Shown here: one piece after another, positions 1-10,168 of the stretch
Layout: every line of letters begins with the position of its first letter
How positions within the stretch are numbered: the first letter of the stretch is position 1
Assembly (NCBI RefSeq): GCF_018619335.1
Contig: NZ_JAHHDX010000060.1
Coordinates: forward strand, 1 to 44,363
Length of the DNA: 44,363 nucleotides
Source of the DNA: Alteromonas sp. ALT199
GTDB taxonomy: Bacteria > Pseudomonadota > Gammaproteobacteria > Enterobacterales > Alteromonadaceae
Reading direction: 5' to 3'
Position numbers and translations under genes: made by a program
Notes under the pieces: generated by a model
The model's database searches: none
The model's input: the letters and a program-made list of their open reading frames with translations, nothing else
What the model was told of the DNA's origin: nothing

Positions 1-330
1 TTACCAATATAAATGACACTTATAAAACACTGAAATAAAACCAGACGAAAACCAACAATAAACTTTATTATCAACAACTTAAATACAAACGATGAATTCC
101 GAAAGAATAGCTGCATAGTTTTTAACAAAACTTATCACAACGTGAAAATTGGTAATACAGGTTTATTGTTAATTAGTAGTAACACGACCAATAGCGCAGT
201 CTATTTGTACAAACTTTGTACAATTAACTTAATTTATAGCAGAGAAAAGGTTTTCAAAAAGCCTAAGTGGCACTTGGCACAGTTTCTTGGTACGGTTATT
301 CAATAACAAATAGAGTTGTGTAGATAAGTA
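1..330. other. AT-rich intergenic leader with palindrome
   Basis: No coding sequence is supported here. The stretch is strongly AT-rich and leads into the gene at 331. Its one clear structure is the inverted repeat at 205-223, listed separately. I could not place a convincing -35/-10 pair, so the promoter of the downstream gene is not called. Confidence 0.5.
205..223. promoter_or_regulatory. Perfect 19-bp inverted repeat, possible operator
   Basis: TTGTACAAACTTTGTACAA is a perfect palindrome of two 9-bp arms around a central C. Each arm also contains the self-complementary core TTGTACAA, so the core recurs every 11 bp, about one helical turn. It lies about 110 bp upstream of the gene at 331. 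This arrangement is typical of a dimeric repressor or activator site, but I do not recognise the regulator. Confidence 0.4.
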
Positions 331-1086
331 ATGACATCAGAGAAATCTTCTTCTCGGTCTCAGACAGGCTTTTTCAGTGATTCGGGAGAGTTAGGCGGAA
401 GCCATGCGCAGTTTACCGAAATTTGTACCGCGCTATATGAAAGAGAACTGTTAGCGCTCTCTCACTTAAACACAAACAATGCATCTATTTTAAAGCGCCG
501 AATTGGAGGCTTACCTTACCATATAAGAAGCGTGGCGCGTTTTATGGTTACACAGCCTCAGTCATTTGCTCCCTTAAAGGTGGATACACACAACGGAAGC
601 TGGTTTGGTAGGCAACCTAGTAAGTGTCCTGGTTTAACGCAAGATAACGAAAAATGCGTGCAATGGTTTAAGAAGAACACGGACTACGGTTTAATAGTTC
701 CTGTACTCGTTCAAAGCATTGAAGGACTTACGATTGAACTTGACTCTATTGATATGTTTTGCGAGTCCAAGGATGAAATTCATTTAAATAAGCATGGTTG
801 GTTCAATATCGGCGAAGGCCAAGCAACTAAAAAATGTGTGACACAAGATACTATTGACGCTCAACCTATTGATGAAATAGCAGAAAGCGTATTCTCTTCC
901 TCCCAACTATCAAGTACAACACTTACATTGTTAAAGCCTACTAAAGTCATAATGAGTAGTGCTTGCTGCGGGCACATGTGGAACTTCAAATCAAAAACAA
1001 GCCCGCGTTCTCTTTCATTAAGAGAGATGCGCTTGTCCACTCAGGTCAATTGGAAAAATTTCACTTCAAGGCGAAACAAACAATAA
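331..1086 (+). CDS. Hypothetical protein
   Basis: A 251-residue protein with no signal peptide or membrane segment visible. I do not recognise the family. The N-terminus is Ser-rich and low in complexity. The C-terminal block (about residues 205-245) is rich in basic residues and has a Cys-Cys-Gly-His stretch followed by Trp, then a Ser/Arg/Leu-rich run ending in an Asn-Trp-Lys motif. This could be a conserved core, but that is inference. No good ribosome binding site precedes the ATG, so the start is uncertain. It stands alone upstream of the leu leader and is followed by about 220 bp before the leu promoter. There is no evidence that it is involved in leucine synthesis. Confidence 0.6.
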   Translation: MTSEKSSSRSQTGFFSDSGELGGSHAQFTEICTALYERELLALSHLNTNNASILKRRIGGLPYHIRSVARFMVTQPQSFAPLKVDTHNGSWFGRQPSKCPGLTQDNEKCVQWFKKNTDYGLIVPVLVQSIEGLTIELDSIDMFCESKDEIHLNKHGWFNIGEGQATKKCVTQDTIDAQPIDEIAESVFSSSQLSSTTLTLLKPTKVIMSSACCGHMWNFKSKTSPRSLSLREMRLSTQVNWKNFTSRRNKQ

Positions 1087-1310
1087 TTATTCAGTTTTTT
1101 TGCATGGTATTTCAAGAATAAAAAACCATCTTATTAACTTTATTAGTATGCCTGTCCTAACCCACCTTAATCATATGCTGTAAATTGTAAAAGATTGCAC
1201 TAAAGACTGCCCACTCCCTGCTCTAAACGACAATTATTAGGATATACATCCTAAATAATCAAAAGATAGCTTTTATACGCGAAAAATATACTCATTATCG
1301 TAAACAATGG

Positions 1311-1339
1311 TTGACCTCTTCATGCCACATGGGTACATT
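1311..1339 (+). promoter_or_regulatory. Sigma-70 promoter of the leu operon
   Basis: TTGACC (1311-1316) is followed by a 17-bp spacer and TACATT (1334-1339). Transcription should start near 1346, about 30 nt before the leader peptide ATG. This placement excludes the upstream in-frame ATG at 1329, which lies in the promoter spacer. Confidence 0.7.
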
Positions 1340-1376
1340 GTCGCTATCAACTTGGTCAGCAAAGAAACAACAGCAA

Positions 1377-1436
1377 ATGCGTATCCGTTTTCTTCTTCTA
1401 TCTCTACTCCTTATGGCAGCCAGACTGCACGGGTAG
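1377..1436 (+). CDS. leuL: leu operon leader peptide
   Basis: A 19-codon frame reads MRIRFLLLSLLLMAARLHG and stops at TAG (1434-1436). Seven of its 19 residues are leucine, six of them within seven codons (1392-1412). It lies between a good promoter and an intrinsic terminator just before leuA, the defining layout of a leucine attenuator. Ribosome stalling at the Leu codons when charged tRNA-Leu is scarce would leave bases 1427-1433 free, whereas a ribosome reaching the stop codon would cover them. The Shine-Dalgarno sequence is weak. The peptide itself probably has no function beyond being translated. Confidence 0.85.
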   Translation: MRIRFLLLSLLLMAARLHG

Positions 1437-1492
1437 ATTGCGACCAGCGATTCAAAATCACTAAAACCCGTGCTTAGCACGGGTTTTTTTTT
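1427..1492 (+). terminator. leu attenuator: antiterminator arm plus intrinsic terminator
   Basis: The terminator is CCCGTGC (1467-1473), loop TTA, GCACGGG (1477-1483), then nine T residues (1484-1492). The same heptamer GCACGGG occurs at 1427-1433, at the end of the leader peptide gene just before its stop codon. It can pair with 1467-1473 in competition with the terminator. A ribosome stalled on the Leu codons therefore permits antitermination and leuABCD transcription. A ribosome at the leader stop masks 1427-1433 and lets the terminator form. The structures are seen in the sequence; the mechanism follows the classical amino-acid attenuation model. Confidence 0.85.
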
Positions 1493-1515
1493 AACTATTC
1501 AACTGAGAGAGCGTC

Positions 1516-3075
1516 ATGACAAATCAAGTGAAGATCTTTGATACCACATTGCGAGACGGTGAGCAGGCCTTACCTGCAAGCCTAAGTGCCAAAGAGAAAT
1601 TACAGATCGCGCTGGCGCTGGAACGCTTAGGCGTAGATATTATTGAAGCAGGTTTCCCCGTGTCTTCTCCTGGTGACTTCCGCTCTGTACAAATGATTGC
1701 GAAAGAGGTTAAAAACTCTGTCGTTTGTGGCCTATCTCGTGCTTTGCCAGGCGATATTGATGCCTGTGGTCAAGCGCTAAGCGTTGCCGAACAATTCCGT
1801 ATTCATACCTTTATCGCCACGTCGGAAATTCACGTTGGGGCCAAGCTTCGTAAGTCACAAGATGAAATTGTTGATATGGCAGTTAAGGCCGTCAAACACG
1901 CTAGACAGTACACTGATGACGTAGAATTCTCATGTGAAGACGCCGGTCGTACTCACATCGATTATTTATGCCGCATGGTAGAAGCCGCGATAAACGCCGG
2001 CGCGACTACCGTTAATATCCCAGATACAGTGGGCTACACTACACCAACTGAGTTCGGCGGTATCATCCAACAGTTATTTAACCGTGTCCCAAATATCGAC
2101 AAAGCCACAATCTCTGTCCACTGCCACAACGATTTAGGCTTGGCCGTTGCGAATTCTTTAGCAGCCGTTGAGCAAGGCGCGAGGCAGGTAGAATGTACTA
2201 TCAATGGTATTGGAGAGCGTGCCGGTAATGCATCGCTTGAAGAAATAGCCATGATCTTACAAACCCGTAAGAGCATGTTAGGCATTGATACTAACATCAA
2301 CTCAACCGAGATTTCTCGCACGTCTAAATTAGTCAGTCAACTTTGTAATATGCCGGTTCAGGCCAACAAAGCAATTGTAGGTGCCAATGCGTTTAGCCAC
2401 TCGTCAGGTATTCACCAAGACGGTGTTTTAAAAGCACAAAACACCTATGAAATTATGACCCCTGAAAGTGTGGGCATTAATAAGAATAACCTAAACCTAA
2501 CTTCTCGCTCTGGCCGCCATGTAATTACGCACCGCTTAACAGAGCTGGGTTACAAAGCAGAAGACTACGATTTAGAGGCAGTGTACGACGCCTTTTTGAA
2601 GCTAGCGGATAAGAAAGGTCAAGTATACGACTACGACCTTGAAGCATTATTGTTCTTCGATAAGCAAAAGCATGACCAAGCGCACTTCCAGTTGCTTTAC
2701 CTTCAAGCAAACTCAGGCCGTGAAATAATCCCAAGTGCTACGGTCAAAATGAAAGTGGGCGATGAAGAAATTACCCAATCTAGTATTGGAAATGGACCTG
2801 TAGATGCGGCGTACAAAGCTATTATGTCTATACTTGGTCACGAAGATTTAGAAGTTGTAGACTTTAAATTAGATTCAAAAGGTGAAGGTGCCGATGCCTT
2901 GGCACAAGTGAGCGTTATCGCCACCTATAAAGGTCGCCGTTTCCACGGAATTGGCCTTGCTACAGACATTGTAGAAGCCGGCGTGAAAGCCTTAATTTTT
3001 GTATTAAACAACACTTATTTAGCCGATCAAATTGATCAGCAAAAAAACCAACAAGAACGCGTTGCAGGAGTATAA
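1516..3075 (+). CDS. leuA: 2-isopropylmalate synthase
   Basis: Catalyses the first committed step of leucine synthesis, condensing acetyl-CoA with 2-ketoisovalerate in the cytoplasm. The 519-residue length is normal for the long enterobacterial-type enzyme. The N-terminal TIM barrel begins with [16 protein letters not shown] (near residue 9), which carries the substrate-binding Arg-Asp. The metal-binding HCHNDLGLA (about residue 202) and [14 protein letters not shown] (about 236) follow. The C-terminal part from about residue 390 is the LeuA regulatory domain expected to bind leucine for feedback inhibition. It is the first gene of leuABCD, 23 bp after the attenuator T-run. leuB starts directly after its stop codon, indicating translational coupling. 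Confidence 0.97.
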   Translation: MTNQVKIFDTTLRDGEQALPASLSAKEKLQIALALERLGVDIIEAGFPVSSPGDFRSVQMIAKEVKNSVVCGLSRALPGDIDACGQALSVAEQFRIHTFIATSEIHVGAKLRKSQDEIVDMAVKAVKHARQYTDDVEFSCEDAGRTHIDYLCRMVEAAINAGATTVNIPDTVGYTTPTEFGGIIQQLFNRVPNIDKATISVHCHNDLGLAVANSLAAVEQGARQVECTINGIGERAGNASLEEIAMILQTRKSMLGIDTNINSTEISRTSKLVSQLCNMPVQANKAIVGANAFSHSSGIHQDGVLKAQNTYEIMTPESVGINKNNLNLTSRSGRHVITHRLTELGYKAEDYDLEAVYDAFLKLADKKGQVYDYDLEALLFFDKQKHDQAHFQLLYLQANSGREIIPSATVKMKVGDEEITQSSIGNGPVDAAYKAIMSILGHEDLEVVDFKLDSKGEGADALAQVSVIATYKGRRFHGIGLATDIVEAGVKALIFVLNNTYLADQIDQQKNQQERVAGV

Positions 3076-4173
<1,098 letters not shown>

Positions 4174-4182
4174 AACAACCTC

Positions 4183-5583
4183 ATGGCCAAGACCTTATAT
4201 GACAAAGTGTGGCAAGCCCACATTATCGACCAAATCGGTGAAGACAGTTTAATTTATATCGACCGCCACTTAATTCACGAAGTGACGTCGCCTCAGGCAT
4301 TTGCTGGCCTTAATGAAAAAGGCCGTAAAGTGCGACGTCCTGATCGTACTGTTGGCACCATGGACCACAGTATCTCAACTCGTTCACTGGCTATTGATGC
4401 ATGCGGCCCAGCCAATGCGCTTCAACTACAAACCTTGGCAAAGAACTGCGAAGAACATGGCATACAGCTGTTTCCAGTAGGCCATCAGAAACAAGGTATT
4501 GTGCACGTTATGGGGCCTGAACTAGGGTTAATTCAGCCGGGTATGACGGTTGTATGTGGTGATTCACATACGGCTACCCACGGGGCATTTGGTGCACTGG
4601 CTTTTGGTATTGGTACTTCTCAAGTAGAGCACGTACTGGCTACACAAACGCTAAAGCAAAGTCGTGCTAAAAGCATGCTGATTAACGTTAACGGCAAGCT
4701 TCCTGTAGGCATTACCGCAAAAGACATCATTCTTGCCATTATTGGAAGGATTGGCCACGCCGGCGCTACTGGTCATGTTATCGAATACGCAGGCGAAGCT
4801 ATTCGTGGTTTGAGCATGGAAGAACGCATGACGGTGTGTAACATGAGTATTGAAGCTGGCGCAAAAGCTGGCCTTGTTGCACCAGACGAAACAACCTTTG
4901 CCTACCTTGAAGGTCGTGAATACGCACCTAAAGGCCAAGACTGGGAAGACGCCATCGCTTATTGGAAAACCCTTTACACCGAAGAAGGCGCCACCTTCGA
5001 CACTGTAGTTGAACTTGAAGCTGCGGATATCGCTCCTCAGGTTACTTGGGGCACCAACCCGGGCCAGGTTATTGGCGTAAACACGCCAGTTCCAGCACCA
5101 GAAGATTTCAGCGATCCAATCGAAAAAGAAAGCGCGGTAAAAGCCCTTAAATACATGGATTTGAAGCCAGGCGAAAAGCTAGCTGATATTCCGGTAAATC
5201 ACGTATTTATTGGCTCATGTACTAATGGGCGTATTGAAGACATGCGCGCAGCGGCACAAATTGCCAAGCGCGGCAAAGTCGCCGATTCAGTGACTGCCAT
5301 TGTGGTGCCAGGCTCAGGTAATGTTAAACGCCAAGCAGAAGCTGAAGGTTTAGATAAAATCTTTACTGATGCAGGTTTTGAATGGCGCTTGCCCGGCTGC
5401 TCAATGTGCCTTGGTATGAATGATGACAAGCTAGTGGCAGGTGATAGATGTGCTTCTACCAGTAACCGTAACTTTGAAGGCCGTCAAGGTCGTGGGGCGC
5501 GCACTCACTTAGTAAGCCCAGCAATGGCAGCCGCTGCAGCGATTACCGGTCGCTTTGCTGACGTTAGAGATTATCAGGAGTAA
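4183..5583 (+). CDS. leuC: 3-isopropylmalate dehydratase, large subunit
   Basis: Large subunit of isopropylmalate isomerase, which converts 2- to 3-isopropylmalate with an aconitase-type [4Fe-4S] cluster. The 466 residues match the family. Recognisable parts are [21 protein letters not shown] near residue 128 and the three cluster cysteines: one in FIGSCTNGR and two in [10 protein letters not shown]. The GNF-like arginine-rich segment near the C-terminus is also present. It begins 9 bp after leuB and ends 3 bp before leuD with an overlapping ribosome binding site (CAGGAG), so the two subunits are translated together. Confidence 0.97.
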   Translation: MAKTLYDKVWQAHIIDQIGEDSLIYIDRHLIHEVTSPQAFAGLNEKGRKVRRPDRTVGTMDHSISTRSLAIDACGPANALQLQTLAKNCEEHGIQLFPVGHQKQGIVHVMGPELGLIQPGMTVVCGDSHTATHGAFGALAFGIGTSQVEHVLATQTLKQSRAKSMLINVNGKLPVGITAKDIILAIIGRIGHAGATGHVIEYAGEAIRGLSMEERMTVCNMSIEAGAKAGLVAPDETTFAYLEGREYAPKGQDWEDAIAYWKTLYTEEGATFDTVVELEAADIAPQVTWGTNPGQVIGVNTPVPAPEDFSDPIEKESAVKALKYMDLKPGEKLADIPVNHVFIGSCTNGRIEDMRAAAQIAKRGKVADSVTAIVVPGSGNVKRQAEAEGLDKIFTDAGFEWRLPGCSMCLGMNDDKLVAGDRCASTSNRNFEGRQGRGARTHLVSPAMAAAAAITGRFADVRDYQE

Positions 5584-5586
5584 GTT

Positions 5587-6192
5587 ATGTCTGAACAAGG
5601 TTTTACACAACACACAGGGATTGCTGCGCCACTTGATCAGGCCAATGTCGATACCGACCAAATTATTCCAAAGCAGTTTCTAACGGGTGTTACACGTACA
5701 GGCTACGGCAAACATTTGTTTCACGACTGGCGCTATTTGGATTTAAAAGAGAAAGAGCCAAACCCGGCCTTTGCGCTCAACAAGCCTGAGCACAAAGGCG
5801 CAAGTATATTACTAGCACGCGAGAACTTCGGCTGTGGTTCTAGTCGTGAACACGCGCCTTGGGCACTGGCAGATTTTGGTTTTGAAACCGTAATCGCCAC
5901 CAGCTTTGCAGATATATTCTACGGCAACTGCATTAACAATCAGCTAGTTCCCGTTGCGCTGTCTAGCGAACAAATGGACGCATTATTTGCGGCTGTTAAG
6001 GCAGATCCAACAACCACGATTACTGTTGACCTTCCCGCGCAAACCGTAAGTTTTAACGACACTAGCTTCAGTTTCGACATTGCAGAGCATCACAAGAACA
6101 ACCTAATTAAGGGTTTAGATGCAATTGGTCAAACGCTAGAGCTAACGAGCACCATTGAAGCCTTTGAAGACAAACAACCTTTGTGGTTGTAG
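5587..6192 (+). CDS. leuD: 3-isopropylmalate dehydratase, small subunit
   Basis: Small (swivel-domain) subunit that completes the LeuCD isomerase active site. The 201 residues are standard. [13 protein letters not shown] (about residue 20) and [14 protein letters not shown] (about residue 81) are the substrate-binding signatures of the LeuD family. It is the last gene of leuABCD and is followed within 50 bp by a strong intrinsic terminator. No leucine biosynthesis gene lies beyond it in this window. Confidence 0.97.
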   Translation: MSEQGFTQHTGIAAPLDQANVDTDQIIPKQFLTGVTRTGYGKHLFHDWRYLDLKEKEPNPAFALNKPEHKGASILLARENFGCGSSREHAPWALADFGFETVIATSFADIFYGNCINNQLVPVALSSEQMDALFAAVKADPTTTITVDLPAQTVSFNDTSFSFDIAEHHKNNLIKGLDAIGQTLELTSTIEAFEDKQPLWL

Positions 6193-6240
6193 CAGCGAAG
6201 TCTTCGCAATTCTATAGTGCTAGTAATAAAACTTAGCCAG

Positions 6241-6272
6241 AAGAGTGCTGTCGAAAGATGGCGCTCTTTTTT
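6241..6272 (+). terminator. Intrinsic terminator of leuABCD
   Basis: A 12-bp stem including three G-U pairs (6241-6252 with 6257-6268) closes a GAAA tetraloop and is followed by a T-rich run to 6272. It lies 49 bp after the leuD stop. Confidence 0.85.
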
Positions 6273-6521
6273 ATATATGCACCTTTATGTTTTCACTTTT
6301 CAACGAACATAACTATGTTTCAAATACCATATGACGGAAGACGTAGAATCTTGAATGCCCTTTTGTTGCAGAGCACTTTTGAAAAAACTATTGTGTCTAA
6401 GATAAGCCACCTAGCTATACTAAAGACTAACAAACTTCTCACTTTTTCCACTGGAATATCGTATTATTTGTCTCTAATGTAGTAAAAGGCTATGGCAACA
6501 CTGTGCCGTACAGGAGAGATA

Positions 6522-7718
6522 ATGCTAGAACAGGTACCCATTGATGATTTGCAGCCTGGGATGTACGTCAATCAAGTACTTGAACAAACGGGTTCACTTA
6601 AAATGCGCTCTAAGGGCATTGTAAAAACTCAAGCCATCATTGATAGTCTTAGAGCTAAGGGAATTCTTACAGTTGAAGTAGACCTAGCCAAGTCAAAGCT
6701 TCCTAAAACGCCAGAAGCGCCTGAGCCACCAAAGAAAGAAATGCCTGAGGTTACAAAAGCACCAGTTAAACCAGTTGGTCGTGATTCAATTAATGAAGCT
6801 AGCGAGTTGTATGATAACGCACTTACCATTCAAAGCAGCTTTCTTAAATCCTTAAAAAATGGCGCTGTTTCCGACCTCTCTCCCATGGAGTCTCTATCGA
6901 GAAGCCTGATTGAAAGTGTATTTGATAATAAAGACGCGTTGAGTTGTCTTACCATGATAAAAGACACTGACCAGTATCTTCTTGAGCACAGCATTAATTG
7001 TAGTGTACTTAGCGGTATTTTCTGTGAGTTTCTGGGCTACGATAGGGACACCACAGAACAAGTCAGCTTAGGCGCCCTCTTAATGGACATTGGCATGTCG
7101 TCGTTACCTGAAGAAATTCGCAGCAATAAAGGTGAATTTTCTAGTGACGATTGGGAAGTAATGAAAACCCATGTGGAACTTGGCGCTGACTTGGTTGAAC
7201 AATATGGTGACATATCCGACTTATCACTGCGCATTATTGAAGAGCACCATGAGCGCGTTGACGGAAGTGGCTACCCAAGAGGGTTGGCTGGTAATGAAAT
7301 ATCCGAATATGCGCGAATTGCTGCTATTGTCGATACCTATGATGCCATGACATCTGACCGCACTCACCAAAATAGTATTACTCCCACACAGGCGCTTAAA
7401 CGTCTTACGGCGACTGAGAACTTAGATCAAGAACTGGTGAATCAATTTATTCAGTGTATTGGTGTGCATCCTGTGGGTTCGTTAGTTCGCCTCAAAAGCG
7501 GGAAGTTAGGTATTGTTAGTAAGATTAACCCCAAAGATCCTATAAGCCCCCACGTTATGACATTCTACAGCGTGGCTTCTCAGCATTTTAATGAAGTAAA
7601 ACGTATCGACCTAAGCCAATATGATGACGAAATTGTATCCGGAGTTCGCCCTGAAGAATTTAATTTGAATCTACCTAAATTCTTTAAGGACGTTTTTATA
7701 AATCAAATGCCAGTTTAA
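6522..7718 (+). CDS. DUF3391 / HD-GYP-type domain protein with altered HD motif
   Basis: A 398-residue soluble protein. The start at 6522 is preferred because AGGAG (6512-6516) precedes it; an upstream ATG at 6492 has no such site. Residues 1-58 form a DUF3391-type domain (DLQPGMYV and a VEVD end), followed by a Pro/Lys linker. Residues 150-320 match the HD-GYP family of cyclic-di-GMP phosphodiesterases: H156, H217, EHHERVDGSGYP (241-252) and a DTYDAMTSDR motif. The usual His-Asp pair is Met188-Asp189 here, so one metal ligand is replaced. Activity may be lost or altered, leaving a binding or scaffold role. It is monocistronic and converges with the gspAB pair. Confidence 0.85.
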   Translation: MLEQVPIDDLQPGMYVNQVLEQTGSLKMRSKGIVKTQAIIDSLRAKGILTVEVDLAKSKLPKTPEAPEPPKKEMPEVTKAPVKPVGRDSINEASELYDNALTIQSSFLKSLKNGAVSDLSPMESLSRSLIESVFDNKDALSCLTMIKDTDQYLLEHSINCSVLSGIFCEFLGYDRDTTEQVSLGALLMDIGMSSLPEEIRSNKGEFSSDDWEVMKTHVELGADLVEQYGDISDLSLRIIEEHHERVDGSGYPRGLAGNEISEYARIAAIVDTYDAMTSDRTHQNSITPTQALKRLTATENLDQELVNQFIQCIGVHPVGSLVRLKSGKLGIVSKINPKDPISPHVMTFYSVASQHFNEVKRIDLSQYDDEIVSGVRPEEFNLNLPKFFKDVFINQMPV

Positions 7719-7725
7719 GTTACTC

Positions 7726-7748
7726 AAAAGGCCCAAACGGGCCTTTTT
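7726..7748. terminator. Intrinsic terminator, possibly bidirectional
   Basis: AAAAGGCCC (7726-7734), loop AAAC, GGGCCTTTTT (7739-7748). It lies 8 bp after the HD-GYP gene stop. Runs of A and T on both sides allow use by the convergent gspB transcript as well. Confidence 0.8.
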
Positions 7749-7865
7749 CACATGGTTACTATTATTATTGATTGAGCTAGCCTTTAAACGACTACTGCCC
7801 TTATTTGATGAGCTCTACTCTCTTTGTAAGCACATAGATTCACGCTCTCTTATTAGTCGAAGGCA

Positions 7866-9044
7866 TTACCAATCAGTGAGCGCAGCCATGGTAAACAACT
7901 CGTCTTCAAAAGACAGAACAACTTTCTGTGCTTCAATATTAATCACTTGTACTTTGTCAGCAATCCAGTCTCCTTCACCAAGCTGGCGGCCATTCACTCT
8001 AACCCATCTATCAGCTGGGCGAGAAGCATACATATGTGCACTAAAATTCATCGTAGGAAGTCGCGTTAGTAAGCGAACTGGCAGCTGGTCAACACGAGGA
8101 ATGTCGTTTTTAACCGTTACTCTTGTCTCTTCTTCAACAGGTGTATCGTCTTGCGCTTTTGAGTCCAGCGCCGCCACTGCGGCGTTAAAGCGCGCCATGA
8201 GCTCTGGCGACACTGACACATCTGATTGAGAAGCCGTTTCGTTTAGCACTTTCCCTTCATAATCTTGCGAAGACAGAGCTTCGCTTGAATTCTCATCCTT
8301 CGTAGCAGCTAAATTATTATCGGTTTTATTGTTTCCTACTACGTCTGGTTGCGTATCTGGGTCAATTACGGCTTCGCTTGAAGGAGTAGTGTTAGCAACT
8401 AAAACGCTAGCTTCGTCTTTAGAAACATTCGAGCTGACACTTTGTGTACCTGTCTGGGCTGTAGGTAGTGATTGTTGACTTTGGTTTTCTGAGGTAGTCG
8501 GCGTTTCGCTACCGTTTTGCGTAGCTGCAAGCTCTGAAGCGTCTTCGCTTTCGCCTCCCTTCGGTGCGCTAGCTTCAGATGCTGTCATAGGCACCGCAGA
8601 GGGCGCCGTTAACATTGGCCACCAGCGCTTGGCCGTGGCGGCAGAAAAGCCAATGCATAAGCCGCCAAGTATAACGACAGCAAAAAGCGCAACTTGCTTG
8701 GTGTACAGCTTCCACGCCGACGGTAGCCCCTCTACCGTTGGCAAAAACAAACTGCGATTAAACTGCTCGTTAAGTGATTTATCAAACGTGGCGCTTGTAT
8801 CGTGCTCTCCGCGAAGCAAGGCTTGGGTCTGCGTTCTATGGTGCACTGCAGCAGCGGGGGCAATTTCCACAGTTTGCTCAGGGTCTACTTCAACCTCTTG
8901 CACGCCCATTTCAGACAGGCCCTGCACCATAGCATCGCTTGTCACTAAACCCGACTTTCTAATTTTAACCGGCCCATTTTGCTTGGTAATTTGAACAATC
9001 ACCATGCCGGGCGTTAGGTTTTCAATGGCAACGATATTAGACAT
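7866..9044 (-). CDS. gspB: GspB-like type II secretion assembly factor with DUF3391-like N-terminus
   Basis: A 392-residue inner-membrane protein. The C-terminal 65 residues match the T2SS GspB/ExeB C-terminal domain (NGRQLGEGDWIADKVQVINI and VLSFEDELFTM). A single membrane segment lies at about residues 118-138, followed by a long Ser/Thr/Glu-rich periplasmic linker. In Aeromonas the ExeA-ExeB complex helps insert the secretin through peptidoglycan. Unusually, residues 1-58 align without gaps to the N-terminus of the neighbouring HD-GYP protein (21 identities). This suggests a cytoplasmic DUF3391-like domain ahead of the membrane segment. It overlaps the upstream gspA-like gene by 8 bp, so the two are co-translated. 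No core T2SS gene is in the window. Confidence 0.8.
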   Translation of the reverse strand: MSNIVAIENLTPGMVIVQITKQNGPVKIRKSGLVTSDAMVQGLSEMGVQEVEVDPEQTVEIAPAAAVHHRTQTQALLRGEHDTSATFDKSLNEQFNRSLFLPTVEGLPSAWKLYTKQVALFAVVILGGLCIGFSAATAKRWWPMLTAPSAVPMTASEASAPKGGESEDASELAATQNGSETPTTSENQSQQSLPTAQTGTQSVSSNVSKDEASVLVANTTPSSEAVIDPDTQPDVVGNNKTDNNLAATKDENSSEALSSQDYEGKVLNETASQSDVSVSPELMARFNAAVAALDSKAQDDTPVEEETRVTVKNDIPRVDQLPVRLLTRLPTMNFSAHMYASRPADRWVRVNGRQLGEGDWIADKVQVINIEAQKVVLSFEDELFTMAALTDW

Positions 9045-9948
9045 ACAAGCTCCCTAATCCGTAACCAAAAATAATGGCTAAAACAAATGCCGATGCTAAA
9101 TACCATTTACGCTGGCTTTGCACGCGCTGGCTGACGACATCTTCACCCAAAATTTGCTCGGCCGCGGCCAAAAAAATAGGCTTTTGTACGACCGCATGCT
9201 GCTTCGTAAAAGATAAGGTTAACGCCCTATCGCACAGCAAGTTAATTACCCTTGGAATTCCACCAGTAATTTGATGCACCGCGCGTAAGGTAGACTTACT
9301 GAAAATACTAATATCCCCTTCGGCTACGCTCAAGCGATGGGCAATATAGGCACTTACCTCTGGCGCTGTTAAAGGCAGTAAGTGATACCTAGCTGTAATG
9401 CGTTGGGCCAGCTGACGCAACTCGTTACGCTTTAACAGCTGCTGTAATTCAGGTTGACCAATCAATACGACCTTCAACAGCTTTTCACGATTCGTTTCTA
9501 GGTTCGTCAGTAAACGAAGTTGCTCCAGAACTTCAGGCAATAGATGTTGCGCTTCATCTACCATAAGTACCGTATTGATGCCTGCCTTGTGATTCTCTGC
9601 CAATTTAGACAAAATCAAATCAGTAAAATACTTAAGGCTCGCCTTTTCAGGTGAATAGGCTAAACCCAGCTCATCACAAACTGTCGCTAATAACTCAAGA
9701 GCAGACAGAGTAGGATTTAAAATCATAGCTACCTGAGTATTGTCTGGTAGCTGCTGCAACAATTTTCTTGAAACCGTAGTTTTCCCTGTGCCTACTTCTC
9801 CGGTGAGCATCACAAAGCCACCGCTTTCTCTAAGTCCAAAGGTCAAGTGTGCCAACGCTTCTTTATGCCTTGGGCTCATATACAAATAATCGGGGTTAGG
9901 CGCAATCGAAAAAGGATTGTCATTTAACCCGAAGTAGTTCAAATACAT
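9037..9948 (-). CDS. gspA: GspA/ExeA-like AAA ATPase
   Basis: A 303-residue AAA ATPase starting with the family signature MYLNYFGLNDNPFSIAPNPDYLY. Walker A is GEVGTGKTT (about residues 50-58) and Walker B is VLMVDEAQHLL (about 126). A single C-terminal membrane segment (about 283-300) follows. Aeromonas ExeA is much longer and ends in a periplasmic peptidoglycan-binding domain, which is absent here. The pairing with a GspB-type gene supports a T2SS assembly role. A pilus-biogenesis ATPase of the MshM type is an alternative for this short form, but MSHA genes are not nearby. Transcription is divergent from cca. Confidence 0.82.
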   Translation of the reverse strand: MYLNYFGLNDNPFSIAPNPDYLYMSPRHKEALAHLTFGLRESGGFVMLTGEVGTGKTTVSRKLLQQLPDNTQVAMILNPTLSALELLATVCDELGLAYSPEKASLKYFTDLILSKLAENHKAGINTVLMVDEAQHLLPEVLEQLRLLTNLETNREKLLKVVLIGQPELQQLLKRNELRQLAQRITARYHLLPLTAPEVSAYIAHRLSVAEGDISIFSKSTLRAVHQITGGIPRVINLLCDRALTLSFTKQHAVVQKPIFLAAAEQILGEDVVSQRVQSQRKWYLASAFVLAIIFGYGLGSLYV

Positions 9949-10057
9949 AGTTGCTGAAGCGCCTATCTGTTTTAATTTTTAACGACGATTAAACTACCAG
10001 ACGCAACCTTGAAGTGAAAGCGCATAACGATGTGGCGACGAATTTTATTTGTAACAT

Positions 10058-10066
10058 TGCTATACT
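10058..10066 (+). promoter_or_regulatory. Extended -10 promoter element upstream of cca
   Basis: TGCTATACT is an extended -10 (TGn plus TATACT at 10061-10066). No good -35 is visible, which is acceptable for extended -10 promoters. Transcription would start near 10073, leaving a leader of about 95 nt. Confidence 0.5.
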
Positions 10067-10168
10067 GCGCCACTATTACGTTGGGAATGTCGATTTTAGC
10101 GGCACGCTAAATTACGGCAGCTCCCTAGAATGAAAAATATTACTGACTAAAGAAATCGTTGGAAGAGC

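Noticed and set aside
1329..1376. Longer leu leader peptide starting at an upstream in-frame ATG
   Set aside because: The ATG lies inside the spacer of the -35/-10 promoter, upstream of the expected transcription start.
1295..1480. Minus-strand 61-codon frame
   Set aside because: It is antisense to the leu leader and attenuator and has no ribosome binding site.
6258..6482. 74-codon plus-strand frame after leuD
   Set aside because: It begins inside the leu terminator hairpin, has no ribosome binding site and an AT-driven composition.
7768..8229. 153-codon plus-strand frame
   Set aside because: It is mostly antisense to the gspB-like gene, with Ser-rich shadow composition.
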